A model generated the notes under the pieces. It was not told where the DNA came from. It was given only the letters and a program-made list of their open reading frames with translations, and did not search any database. From NCBI RefSeq assembly GCF_004827385.1, contig NZ_SRXN01000023.1, positions 48,364-112,363 on the forward strand: 64,000 nt of DNA, read 5' to 3'. Below, one piece after another: positions 35,820 through 45,137 of the stretch. Positions within the stretch are counted from its first letter, which is position 1. Every line of letters begins with the position of its first letter. The DNA comes from Ensifer sp. MPMI2T. GTDB lineage: Bacteria; Pseudomonadota; Alphaproteobacteria; Rhizobiales; Rhizobiaceae. The translations under genes were made by a program, and so were the position numbers.

Positions 35820-36362
35820 CGTTGGCGGCCTTCGGGGAAGACCGCTTCCTGCAGACGAGAGCTGTTTGCGCTCGCTGCCGCGGCATCGGGGAGAGGCCAA
35901 GCGGCAGAGCGCCGATCATGCAATGGGAACACTCCTCCTCTCTCCTCCGCCAGTGCCAAACGAAGCCCTTTCGCACATCAGAATGCGCCCTAATTCCCTC
36001 AGCCACAAGACCACAGGGTGGCCACGGCCGCCGAAGGTTAGCGCCTCCTGCGGACTGCCACCGACAGCATGCCGATGCGCTCCGTACTGGCGAACTGCGC
36101 TTGTAAGGGTGCGCGTGCAGAGCGTGCGACCGCCGCAAAATCTCAAGCGATCTATACCATCGTATAGCTTCCTCTGCCTTTGTGGCCCTCACGTGCTGAT
36201 GTATGTTGCCAACCACCTCACACCGCTACAGCGCGCGCCCTATCAGACGCCCGAAGTTGCTGGAGCACTTTGAAGCGCTGCATGTTTAGCTAAGTCGGAT
36301 CCGATCAAGAAAACATGCAGGAGATTTCTGCAAGACGCTTGTCGCGAGGTTTGGAGGCGGCA
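35820..36362. other. Intergenic region between divergent response regulators
   Basis: About 540 bp with no supported gene. It contains the short palindrome at 36152-36167, described separately. An ATG at 36315 in frame with the downstream receiver gene would extend that protein by 16 residues. Confidence 0.45.
36152..36167. promoter_or_regulatory. Palindrome CTATAC-N4-GTATAG, possible operator
   Basis: Six-bp perfect arms with a 4-bp spacer lie in the control region between the two response-regulator genes. Their position makes them a candidate regulator-binding site, but also possibly chance. Confidence 0.35.
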
Positions 36363-36758
36363 GTGCCAATCAAGAAGCCTCTGATTGCGATTGTCGATGA
36401 CGATCAGTCGATGCGCGAGGCTACCAAGGGGCTGATGAGGTCGCTGGGATTTGATGCCGAGGCCTTTTCATCTGCCGACGAGTTCTTAAAGTTCCCCCAG
36501 CTTCGCCGGACGGCCTGCCTGGTAACGGACATCCATATGCCCGGAATGAGTGGGCTTGATCTCCACCGCCGCCTCGTCGCGTTGGGCGAGAGCATTCCGA
36601 CCGTTCTGATCACTGCCTATCCGAGCGAGAATCTGCGTGCACGCGGGTTGGGCCCGGACATCGTCGGGTATTTGGCAAAGCCGTTTGGTGAGCAGGATCT
36701 ATTGAACTGTATCCATTCTGCGCTGGCGCGCGGGAACGACGGCGAAAGTGATCAATGA
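36363..36758 (+). CDS. Single-domain response regulator (receiver only)
   Basis: The 131-residue protein is a stand-alone receiver: IAIVDDDQSMREA (acidic pair), VTDIHMPGMSG (phospho-acceptor Asp), VLITAYP (Thr) and YLAKPFGEQ (Lys). There is no output domain. The GTG at 36363 has GGAGG 5 nt upstream, while an ATG at 36315 would give 147 residues with a poorer site. It converges on the PAS-domain kinase gene, with a palindromic repeat between. It may act as a phosphate sink or a modulator between the kinase and the FixJ-type regulator (inference). Confidence 0.88.
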   Translation: MPIKKPLIAIVDDDQSMREATKGLMRSLGFDAEAFSSADEFLKFPQLRRTACLVTDIHMPGMSGLDLHRRLVALGESIPTVLITAYPSENLRARGLGPDIVGYLAKPFGEQDLLNCIHSALARGNDGESDQ

Positions 36759-36780
36759 AGGAATCGAGCGGATTCTGTTC

Positions 36781-36888
36781 TAAAGCGCGTCGCGTTTAAC
36801 CGGACTCATGCGACGTGCTTTATGTCATTGCTTTTATGCATGTCGTTGTCCCAAAACCGCTGCACACTTTGGGGCGACATGCATTAGC
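36781..36888. repeat. Rhizobial intergenic palindromic repeat, copy 2 (RIME-like)
   Basis: This is the second copy, in the same orientation as the one at 34639-34745, with only a few substitutions. It sits exactly between the convergent receiver gene and sensor kinase gene and touches the kinase stop. It could terminate or insulate transcription from both sides. Confidence 0.8.
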
Positions 36889-39800
36889 CAGCGCCACCAG
36901 GGGTGCCGTCGTCCGGGACTGACGACAGGGTGAATTGAAACACAGCTCCCCAAGGCTCGTTCGCCTCGGCCCATAGGCGCCCCCCGTGCGCCTCGATGAT
37001 CGAACGGCAGATGGCCAAGCCCATGCCCAGACCCTCCGCCTTCGTCGTGTAAAACGCTTCGAAGACGCGCTCCGCATCCTGCGGCTCCAGTCCGAGGCCG
37101 GCATCCTGTACCGCGACCAGCACGCACCCGGATGCGTCAAGGCGGGATCTGATCAGCAACTCCCGCGGCCGGTCCGCTACCTTCTTCATGGACTCGATGC
37201 CGTTCATCACCAGGTTCAGGATCACCTGCTGCAACTGGACCCGGTCACCTTCGACGGGCGGGAGATCCTGCGCCAGCTCGGTGCGCAGCAGAATTCGATG
37301 GCTGCGCACCTCACCTTGGACGAGAGCGACCGAGTCTTCGATGAGGCCGTTCAGGTCGACCTTCACCGTGACGGTGGCTGTCTTCTTGAGGAGCGCGCGT
37401 ACGCGGCCGATCACCTCGCCCGCCCGGTGTCCGTCCCGCACGATGCGCTCCAGCGTCTCCCGCGTCTCGTCGACGTTCGGTGGGTGGCTGGCGAGCCAGC
37501 GCAGGGCGGCGTTGGCGTTGGTGACCACGGCGGCCAGCGGTTGGTTGACCTCGTGTGCGATGGAGGAAGTCAGCGCGCCCATCGTTGTCACGCGCGTGAC
37601 ATGCGCAAGCTCGGCCTGCGCCTTCTGCAGCGCCTCCTCGGCCCGCTTGCGGTCCTCGATGTCCACGAGAAAACCATACCATTTGAGAATGTTTCCATGC
37701 TCATCCCTGAGCGGGACGGCACTTTCAAACCACCAGCGATACTCGCCGTCGGCCGCGCGACGGATCCTGACCTCCGCCTCGAACGGGTGGCCGGTAGCCA
37801 AGGACGTGCGCCACTTGGACCTATACTGCTCGACGTCGTCAGGGTGAAACCGGGCTTCGGGCTCCCAGCTCGCTCCTGACGTTCCGTCAAGGGAGAGGCC
37901 TGTGAACTCCTGTACCCGCCGGTTGATGAAATCGACACGGCCGTCGGGCAGGGCGGTCCACACCATTGCCGGAACGGTCTCGATGACCTGGCGAAGCTCG
38001 TCTTCGCTCCGCCGGGCCGCCTCTTCGGCGCGCTTGCGCTCCGTGACATCCTCGCACACGATCAGGATGACGGGGCGCTTCTTGATCATCATCGCCCGAG
38101 CCGTCTCGCGAACCCAGAGCATCGAGCCGTTCTTACGAATCTTGCGCAGCTCCCAGCTCATGGCTTCGCCGAGTTGATCGAGGCAGGCGGCCGCATGTCT
38201 CTGGACTGCGTCTCGGTCCGCCTCGTGAAAAATATCCTTTACCGGTCGGCCGATCAGTTCATCGACCGTGTAGCCGAGCTGTTCTGCCCCGAAGGGATTC
38301 ACGGACGCGATCGTGCCGGCCGCGTCCACCATGAAATACATCGTCGGATTGTTCTCGAATACGGCCCTCCACTGCTCCTCGCTGTCCCTCAGCGCCTCTT
38401 CGGCCCGCTTGCGTTCGGTAATGTCCTGGATCGTGCCGAACATGCTGCGCGGCTGGCCCGATTCGTCCCTCGTCAGGTCACCCTGGCTGTGAACGATGCG
38501 CGGTTCGCCGTTGGGCCGGACGATGCGGTATTCGAGGTCGTAGCGGGATTCACCACGCACGGCCTCAGCCGCGGCCTGACTCCAGTTCGGCCGATCCTCG
38601 GGATGTATCCGCTCAGTGGCCTCGGCAAGACTGATCACCTTGCCTGTGCGCGGCGTCAGCCCAAAGATACGGTATGTCTCGTCCGACCAGGTAAGACAGT
38701 CTGTGCCGAGGTCGCGTTCCCAGTAGCCGACATGGGCGACGCGCTGGGCTTCCGCGAAGTTCGCCTCGCTTCGACGCAGACCCTCTAACGTCTCCTTGAG
38801 GCGGGACGTCATGAGAGTGAAAGCCTGCGCGAGCAGGCCGACTTCATCATTTCGATGACCCTTGGGGACCTCCCGCCATTCCCCCTTTGCGATCGCATGT
38901 GCCGCCTGGGTGAGTTCTGTCAGCGGTCGCAATGTGCGTGCGACCATCCCCAGTCCGATGACCACGAAGACGGCGACAATGATCGCGCCGATGACAATCG
39001 AGAGATAGGCCGCCTGATACACGGGTCTGAGGAAATCCGAAGCTGGCACCGCCGAGATGATGGTCCACTTGAGTGCACCGGGTGCAGCGTGGTCGACCGT
39101 CGCATAGATCCGGCCGCGCTCGGGGTCGCTGAAGGAAAACACGCGCGGCCCAGCCGACGAGGACCCGGCAATATCTGGGTTTCGACGAAGATAGCGGGCC
39201 GCTTCTCGGACGATGGGGTCGGTGGCCTCTGACGCCTGCAGGCGCAGATGCGCCCCATCGGCGCCGATCGCGACGGGGGACACCCCTCCCGACGCGCCAA
39301 TCAAATGTCCGGTCGCATCGATGATGAAGGCCCGTCCGTTCTCGCCGACTTCGAGTGTCTGCAAGAATCTCGAAAGCTGCGTGAGGATGAGATCGATCCC
39401 GCACGCCCCGACGAAATTGCCGCTCTTGTCAAAAACGGGGGCGGAGAGCGAGATGCCCAGGACGGGCTCGATCAAGCCGAGATAGGGTTCGGTCCAGTAC
39501 CGCTCCCCCGTCTCCTTCGCCTGTCTGTACCAGACCCTCTCGCGTGAATCGAACGCGCCTTCCGACTTCCGCAGGCGGCCAACCCGGCCGTCTGCTAATG
39601 CATCGAACTCGCGTACGGCGCCGGCGCGAAAGTCTTCGCTCATCAGAAACACGCTGCTCGAGTCTGCCAATCGCCCGACCGAAACGAGCCCGCCGCCCTC
39701 GTTGCCGAAGAACATCCAGTCGACATCGGGTTCCTCGGCCAGCAAAGCATAGAGCTCACGTGCGATGGCATGCGGATCGCCGAGCGGCACGTCGTGACGA

Positions 39801-40012
39801 ACAAGACCGTTGGCCAAGCGGGATACCGCCTTTTCAGCGCCGCGCACCAATTGACCGACGTCGCGATGCACGGCCTGCGTCACCTCTCGGATCAGGCGTT
39901 CGGACGTGAACGAGACGATGACGTTTCCCGTCCAGATCCATAAACCGGCCAGGACGAGACTTAGAACGAGGACGATACCGGCAACGGGGAAGATCAAACG
40001 GTGCCGTAACAT
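36884..40012 (-). CDS. Membrane sensor histidine kinase with dCache, HAMP and multiple PAS domains
   Basis: The protein has about 1042 residues. Transmembrane helix 1 (about 5-26) is followed by a periplasmic dCache-like sensor, helix 2 (about 325-350), HAMP, then three PAS/PAC domains (about 410-800), each followed by the linker ERKRAEEA or DRKRAEEA. The kinase core has the H-box SIAHEVNQPLAA and an HATPase domain with an N-box near NGIESM and G-boxes DAGLGLEP and GLGMGLAI. The H-box type (HEVNQPL) is typical of FixL/NodV-like kinases partnered with FixJ-type regulators, which fits the neighbouring genes. The start at 40012 places the helix at the N-terminus; 40033 is also possible. No haem-binding motif is evident. 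Confidence 0.92.
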   Translation of the reverse strand: MLRHRLIFPVAGIVLVLSLVLAGLWIWTGNVIVSFTSERLIREVTQAVHRDVGQLVRGAEKAVSRLANGLVRHDVPLGDPHAIARELYALLAEEPDVDWMFFGNEGGGLVSVGRLADSSSVFLMSEDFRAGAVREFDALADGRVGRLRKSEGAFDSRERVWYRQAKETGERYWTEPYLGLIEPVLGISLSAPVFDKSGNFVGACGIDLILTQLSRFLQTLEVGENGRAFIIDATGHLIGASGGVSPVAIGADGAHLRLQASEATDPIVREAARYLRRNPDIAGSSSAGPRVFSFSDPERGRIYATVDHAAPGALKWTIISAVPASDFLRPVYQAAYLSIVIGAIIVAVFVVIGLGMVARTLRPLTELTQAAHAIAKGEWREVPKGHRNDEVGLLAQAFTLMTSRLKETLEGLRRSEANFAEAQRVAHVGYWERDLGTDCLTWSDETYRIFGLTPRTGKVISLAEATERIHPEDRPNWSQAAAEAVRGESRYDLEYRIVRPNGEPRIVHSQGDLTRDESGQPRSMFGTIQDITERKRAEEALRDSEEQWRAVFENNPTMYFMVDAAGTIASVNPFGAEQLGYTVDELIGRPVKDIFHEADRDAVQRHAAACLDQLGEAMSWELRKIRKNGSMLWVRETARAMMIKKRPVILIVCEDVTERKRAEEAARRSEDELRQVIETVPAMVWTALPDGRVDFINRRVQEFTGLSLDGTSGASWEPEARFHPDDVEQYRSKWRTSLATGHPFEAEVRIRRAADGEYRWWFESAVPLRDEHGNILKWYGFLVDIEDRKRAEEALQKAQAELAHVTRVTTMGALTSSIAHEVNQPLAAVVTNANAALRWLASHPPNVDETRETLERIVRDGHRAGEVIGRVRALLKKTATVTVKVDLNGLIEDSVALVQGEVRSHRILLRTELAQDLPPVEGDRVQLQQVILNLVMNGIESMKKVADRPRELLIRSRLDASGCVLVAVQDAGLGLEPQDAERVFEAFYTTKAEGLGMGLAICRSIIEAHGGRLWAEANEPWGAVFQFTLSSVPDDGTPGGAG

Positions 40013-40507
40013 GATCGCCGAGTTCCCCCACAACCCGATGAATATTCTGTCTCGCTTATATTGCTCCCATGCATGGGCTCCGGCAATCCGAAGCGCGTTG
40101 ATCCGGCCGAATGGTGCGAGGGCGGGATGGGTTCGGCTGCTGCATATGGATCCCGAGCGGGTCGAGTGGACAAATCGTGCTCAAGCTTTCGAGACACGGG
40201 AGGCGAACTGGGACGCGGTCTGCCAAGGCATCGCCTCCCATAATTAAGGCAAAGGCGATCTCGCTTTCTTTTAGGTGCGTATCAGGTATACGCGCATTGT
40301 TCGATTCGAATTCCTCTCAGCGCATCGCGTGACAGCGCTCACGGTCGCCAAGTTCCCGACGATCCATTACGCGATGTTTTTATCACGGACCGCGGACCTC
40401 CCCGCAACGAGCCGGGCAAGTGGCTCGTAAAGAACGGCTGCCCTCGACCGAGAGCGGACTCATCGGATCATCCATGCGCGGATTGCCCTTCGACGCTGAG
40501 AGGATGT
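40013..40507. other. Gene-free stretch upstream of the kinase
   Basis: About 490 bp. It should contain the kinase promoter, but no convincing gene is seen; overlapping short frames here lack family resemblance. Confidence 0.4.
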
Positions 40508-40909
40508 TTGATCTTCCTCTTATCTCAGCTGCCGTTCGTGCCACGCCTCGCCGCTGTGATCGGCATTGGCCGCATGAAGCTTTCCGCGAACAAGCTCATC
40601 CTCCCGGGACGCAAGCAGGCCTTTCGTCACATGTATAACGGCGCCGCGGTTGGAGACACCATTGACCGCAACTACGAGGACTTGAGCGGACGTCGGCTTC
40701 TTGAGCCTGTCATGATTGGAGGCCGGCGAATGAGGGCGTGCAAGTCATTGGCAACCCTCATGAACGAAACCCGCATGTTAATCCGCGAGTTGCCCCGACC
40801 CTTGCGGGCGCTGGAGCACGCCGCGCTTGACTATCCGATCCACATCAGCAGCGAGCTCGCCGATTATGAAGCGCAGACGCGGCGCCGTCTTGCCGCCTCG
40901 AATCGCTGA
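40508..40909 (+). pseudogene. Nicotinate phosphoribosyltransferase C-terminal fragment
   Basis: From about 40574 the frame reads MKLSANKLILPGRKQAFRH, later LLEPVMIGGRRM and RELPRPLRALEHA. This matches the C-terminal end of nicotinate phosphoribosyltransferases (typically KLS-G--TLPGRKQVFR, then LLRPVM--GRR). The remaining three quarters of the enzyme is missing and the upstream sequence does not continue it. It is a truncated, non-functional remnant. Confidence 0.6.
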
Positions 40910-40929
40910 AGGCATGCGGATACCCCCTC

Positions 40930-41010
40930 GACAGCGCGCAGGCTCTTCGACGCAGCGAAGAGATTCGCACCGTCGATGAAAAGTGCGATTTTTTCGCGGG
41001 AATCGAACAT
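40930..41010 (-). pseudogene. NYN-domain (LabA/DUF88) protein N-terminal fragment
   Basis: On the minus strand the ATG at 41010 begins MFDSREKIALFIDGANLF, then AASKSL, the highly conserved start of rhizobial NYN-domain (LabA-like) proteins including the first catalytic Asp. Similarity ends after about 25 residues, where the sequence meets the phosphoribosyltransferase fragment. It marks a deletion or recombination joint. Confidence 0.65.
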
Positions 41011-41115
41011 AGTGATGTCCCTTCGCCTTGCTGGACCGGTCGAGCCGCTTCAAGGCGCGTCATCGTCGGCCGCGCGGTCGCTGGCCCTGTTCGCCCCTAA
41101 CCCCTCAGACGAGAG

Positions 41116-41581
41116 CTATGATACGTGCAGCCAACTACCGGTGAATCCCGCCCTGCGCAACCCTCGACAATGAACGGGCATTTCTTCATCAACTGCCAAA
41201 GAAATCCCGTGCGGTAGTTCTCGATCATCAACACGATCGGTCCGACTCCCGGGCGCGACGGCCGGTGTCCATGTCTAAAAAGTGGTGGTAGAAGCCCTTC
41301 TAACCGGTCGCATCCGCCTCCTCGCTGTGCTCGCTGTCTCTAAAAAATCGAAGTGTTGCGAGTGTGGGCTCGATATCCTCGGCGCGCGTGATAAAGCCGC
41401 GCTCGACGCTGGTGGTATAGGCGGTCAGGGCAAAGCCTATTGGGGCAATACTCGCATGCGAGCCTTTGCGCGTATTATCAGGAACCATCCCATTGGCGCG
41501 ATTGCTCTCTTTCAGGAAATATCCGAACGTCTCCCGTTGGAGCCTGTCCAACGTTTCGCTCCCCAGCTGTGTCAGATTCAA
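41116..41581 (-). pseudogene. GH144-like glucanase/glucoamylase-family gene, internally deleted
   Basis: The N-terminus (LDRLQRETFGYFLKESN, then SVERGFITRAEDIEPTLATL) matches the family often annotated as glucoamylase or GH144 beta-1,2-glucanase. After DATG a TAG (41300-41302) replaces the expected Tyr of DATGYKGFYYHFLDM, and the frame continues as KGFYHHFLDMDTGRRA. The sequence then jumps to the C-terminal motif GPIVLMIENYRTGFLWQLM and ends after another frameshift. Several hundred residues between are missing. It is clearly non-functional. Confidence 0.75.
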
Positions 41582-41687
41582 TGCCGGTTGCGCGCGATAT
41601 ATGCCCGTCCAGCCATTCGGAAAGGATAATCAATTTGCCCGCCCGTCAGGTCAGGCAAGGCGACAGAAGCCAGCGAGAAATCCGGGC

Positions 41688-44633
41688 TCAGGCGGCGATC
41701 TGCACCGCCTTCTCTTCGATCGATCGGCGCGAGATGCCGGAGCGATCTAGCAGTTCGTCCTTCTTGCCGGAGCGTGGCAGCTCCCGGACGCCCAAGCGAT
41801 GGACGGGTGCCGCCGCGCCGACCGCGGCCGAGACCGCATCCGCAAGCCCGCCGTCGATCGCGTGATCTTCGACGACGAGGATGTGTCCCGTTTCTCGCGC
41901 CGCCGCCGACAACGTCTCGGCATCGAGCGGTTTGACCGAATAGGCATCGATGACACGGGTCCTGATGCCTCTGCGTTCGAGGCTGTCGTGCGCGGCAAGC
42001 GCCTCATGCAGCGTGATGCCCGCGGCGACGATAGTCAGCCGGTCCTCTTCCGAAGAATGGAGCGTTTTGCTACCGCCGATGGGGAAGTCCTCGTCATTAG
42101 CGTAGATCACGGCGGTTTTCGGGCGCGTGGTTCGAATGTAGACAATTCCTTCCGTATGCGCGGCGGCTTCTGTCAACCGCTCTGCGCTGACGGCGTCCGC
42201 CGGATAGAGCACGATGCTGTTGATCAGTCCGCGGAACATCGCCATGTCTTCGAGCCCCATTTGCGAGGGGCCGTCCTCGCCGATCGAGACGCCCGCATGG
42301 CTGCCGCACAGAATAAGATGGCGGGGACGGCTGTATTGGGCCATGCGGATGAAGTCATAGGCTCGCGTGAAGAAACAGGCAAAGGTTGCGGCATAGGGAA
42401 TTTTACCCGCCGCCGCCAATCCGAGCGCGGTTCCGACCATGTTCTGCTCTGCGATGTAAGACTGGAAGAAGCGCTCGGGGAATTTCTCTGCGAAGCCTTC
42501 GGTTCCGGTCGAGTTGCCGACGTCACCGTCGAGGACGACCATATCGAGCATCAGCGCGCCGAGCTTCTCCAGCGCCTTTCCATAGGCCTGCCGGGTTGCG
42601 ACCTGTTCACCGGCTCGATACTTGACCTTGATCCGACGCGACGCTGCTGCATTCTGGGCCTCGGAGTATTGCCCGACACGACGGGATTCAACGGTAAGCG
42701 CGACCTGTGCTTCGCCCAATTCAGAAAGTGCGGCCTGCATCTGCTCCCGGTCGAGCGGCTTGCCGTGCCAACCGTCGGCGCCGTTCAAGAAGGAAACGCC
42801 CTTGCCCTTTGTCGTTCGGGCGATGATCGCTGTGGGACCACCCTCGCGGCCGGAACGGAGCGCGCCGAGGATGGCCGCCATGTTGTGACCGTCGACCTCG
42901 ATCGTGCGCCAGCCGAACGCTGCAAAGCGCCGCGCGAACACTTCAGTGTGGTGCCGATAGGGCGTCGGTCCGCTCTGGCCCAGAGCGTTAACGTCGACGA
43001 TGGCGACCAGATTCGAAAGCCCGTTGAGGGAGGCAAACTGCGCGGCTTCCCACACTGAGCCTTCGGAGCACTCGCCGTCGCCAAGCAGGCAGTAGACCCT
43101 TGCATCGATCTTGTTCAGGCGGTTGGCCGCCGCGATGCCGTTGGCGGCCGAGAGCCCCTGTCCAAGCGATCCGGTGGCGACCTTGACCCAAGGATTGAGC
43201 GGCGTCGGATGTCCTTCTAGCGTGCTGTCGATCTTGCGCAACGACAGCGGGTGCTCGGCAATCGCCCCGGCCTCGTGCAGGGCGGCCCAGAGGATCGGTG
43301 CGGCATGTCCCTTGGACAGGACGAAGCTGTCCACGTTGCGTGCGTGGGGATCCTTCGGATCCCAGCGCATTTCGCGGAAAAACAGAGCTGCCACCAAATC
43401 GGCGCAGGACATGCACGATGTCGGGTGTCCCGATTCGGCCTCGGTTGTCATGCGGATGACCAAGCGGCGCAGCTTGCGGGCCATGTCGTCAAGCAATGAG
43501 AGATCAGCCGGCTCGAGATACCGCTCCCGCTTGGCATCGAGCTGCCGCATCAGCGAATCGAAAGGTTCGATGAACTTCTGGATACCCTCGTTTTCAAGCT
43601 GGGCCGTCACCTGATCGAACTTGATGCCCACGCGCTCGAGCTCGGCCATTACCTTCTCGGCCTGCTCGATCCCCTCCCCGACCGTGTCCTTGATTACCCC
43701 GTGGTCAAGCAGGGCCGCAATCGTCTTTTGCGGCATGGTGTTCACGGTGAGTGGGCCGATCAGCGGCTCGACATACATAAGGTTATGATAATCGGGGTTC
43801 TTGGTACTCGTGCTCGCCCACAGCATCCGCTGCACATGCGCGCCCTTGTCGGCCAGCGCCTTCCACCGGTCACCTTCCAAGTTGCGTTGGAAGCGCCGAT
43901 AGGCGAGCTTGGCATTGGCGATCGCCGCCTTTCCAAGAAGGCGTTCCGGATCGGGATCGCCCTTGGTGTCGCCATCGGGCACCATCCGGTGCAGCAGGAG
44001 TTCATCGACCAGGACGTCAATACGGCTCAGGAAAAAGCTCGCCACCGAGGCGATGTTGTCGATTGGGCGGCCAGCTTCGAGACGCCGCTCGAGCGCCCGA
44101 ATATAGGCCTGCGCGACGGCCTCATAGCCCGCAATCGAAAACAGGAGCGTGATGTTGATATTGATGCCCTCGAAGAGCAGCTGCTCGATCGCGGGGACGC
44201 CAGCGGCGGTCCCGGGGATCTTGATGAGGAGGTTTGGGCGGTCGACGATGGACCACAGCCGCCGGGCTTCCCGGATCGAGGCCTCCGTGGCATGCGCCAG
44301 ATGCGGCGAAACCTCGAGGCTAACGAAGCCGTCCTCGCCGTGTGACTGTTCATAGACGGACCGCAGCATATCGCAGGCGTTGCGCACATCCGTGGTGATC
44401 AGTTCCTCGTAGATTTCGGATGTTGAACGTCCGGCCGCGGCGGCGTGCGCGATGTCGATGTCATAATCGCCGGCTCCGGCCACAGCCTTTTCGAAGATGG
44501 TGGGGTTGGAAGTAATACCGCGCAGACCTTGTTCGACCCGCCGCGCCAGTTCGCCGTTTGTAATCATGCGCCGGGTCAGGTCGTCCATCCAACAGCTCTG
44601 GCCGCGAGCGCTAAGCTCGATCATTCGGTTCAT
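41688..44633 (-). CDS. Transaldolase-transketolase fusion protein
   Basis: This 981-residue protein combines two pentose-phosphate enzymes. Residues 1-370 or so are transaldolase, with GITSNPTIF and the Schiff-base lysine in NLLIKIPGT. Residues 390-981 are transketolase: the TPP-binding part has LSKGHAAPILWA, GSLGQGLS and GDGECSEGSVWEA, then the pyrimidine domain with AEQNMVGTALGLA and the C-terminal domain. AAGGAG lies 8 nt before the ATG at 44633. The fusion would channel sugar phosphates between the two steps. It is isolated among decayed genes but is intact itself. Confidence 0.9.
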   Translation of the reverse strand: MNRMIELSARGQSCWMDDLTRRMITNGELARRVEQGLRGITSNPTIFEKAVAGAGDYDIDIAHAAAAGRSTSEIYEELITTDVRNACDMLRSVYEQSHGEDGFVSLEVSPHLAHATEASIREARRLWSIVDRPNLLIKIPGTAAGVPAIEQLLFEGININITLLFSIAGYEAVAQAYIRALERRLEAGRPIDNIASVASFFLSRIDVLVDELLLHRMVPDGDTKGDPDPERLLGKAAIANAKLAYRRFQRNLEGDRWKALADKGAHVQRMLWASTSTKNPDYHNLMYVEPLIGPLTVNTMPQKTIAALLDHGVIKDTVGEGIEQAEKVMAELERVGIKFDQVTAQLENEGIQKFIEPFDSLMRQLDAKRERYLEPADLSLLDDMARKLRRLVIRMTTEAESGHPTSCMSCADLVAALFFREMRWDPKDPHARNVDSFVLSKGHAAPILWAALHEAGAIAEHPLSLRKIDSTLEGHPTPLNPWVKVATGSLGQGLSAANGIAAANRLNKIDARVYCLLGDGECSEGSVWEAAQFASLNGLSNLVAIVDVNALGQSGPTPYRHHTEVFARRFAAFGWRTIEVDGHNMAAILGALRSGREGGPTAIIARTTKGKGVSFLNGADGWHGKPLDREQMQAALSELGEAQVALTVESRRVGQYSEAQNAAASRRIKVKYRAGEQVATRQAYGKALEKLGALMLDMVVLDGDVGNSTGTEGFAEKFPERFFQSYIAEQNMVGTALGLAAAGKIPYAATFACFFTRAYDFIRMAQYSRPRHLILCGSHAGVSIGEDGPSQMGLEDMAMFRGLINSIVLYPADAVSAERLTEAAAHTEGIVYIRTTRPKTAVIYANDEDFPIGGSKTLHSSEEDRLTIVAAGITLHEALAAHDSLERRGIRTRVIDAYSVKPLDAETLSAAARETGHILVVEDHAIDGGLADAVSAAVGAAAPVHRLGVRELPRSGKKDELLDRSGISRRSIEEKAVQIAA

Positions 44634-45137
44634 ACCAGGTCTCCTTCTGGCTTCGCGCACTCCCTCTTCTCAATCTTACAAAACGCATCCGGCAGCGCCC
44701 TGATCCGCGCGTCACGAATATATGATCCGAAAAAACTCCCCTCTTCTTCATCACGGGCACTGCGCTCCAGGAGAGCGGCTACTCGATGATGAAGCCGAAC
44801 GCGGCACGCTCTCAATAGGGATCCAGGCGCTCGTTGCGCCTGCAAAGTTTCAATAGCTCCCCTTGAACCGGATCGAACCGTAAACCCGCAAACAACAATG
44901 CCTGAGGTTGCCCTTGCCCTTTATAGGCTCGAACTGAAGCTTCGTTTAGTAACCGAGCATGCTAATTAAGGTGACAGACAATGGGCTTGTCGGATATGAC
45001 ATGTTTGGATCCGTTGCAAATCGATCTGCAGATTGAGATCGAAACTGACCGCCATGCGCCCGCGCTCCGGCCGGAAAGGCCGGTGGAGTCACTTCCCAAG
45101 AGCAGACGTTTCCCCGAGGCGAGCTTCCCGACCCACG
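44634..45137. other. Gene-free stretch of about 500 bp
   Basis: This lies between the fusion enzyme (its promoter side) and the stop of the SRPBCC gene. I see no supported gene, repeat or RNA in it. Confidence 0.45.

Noticed and set aside
36884..40012. FixL-type haem-PAS oxygen sensor in the large kinase
   Set aside because: Three PAS domains are visible, but I do not see the haem-ligand His signature; the dCache region implies a periplasmic ligand instead.
40056..40419. Several short frames upstream of the sensor kinase
   Set aside because: They overlap one another on both strands, with no family match and no consistent codon bias.
41799..43058. 419-codon plus-strand frame opposite the transketolase part of the fusion
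   Set aside because: It is antisense to conserved transketolase motifs; a frame shadow.
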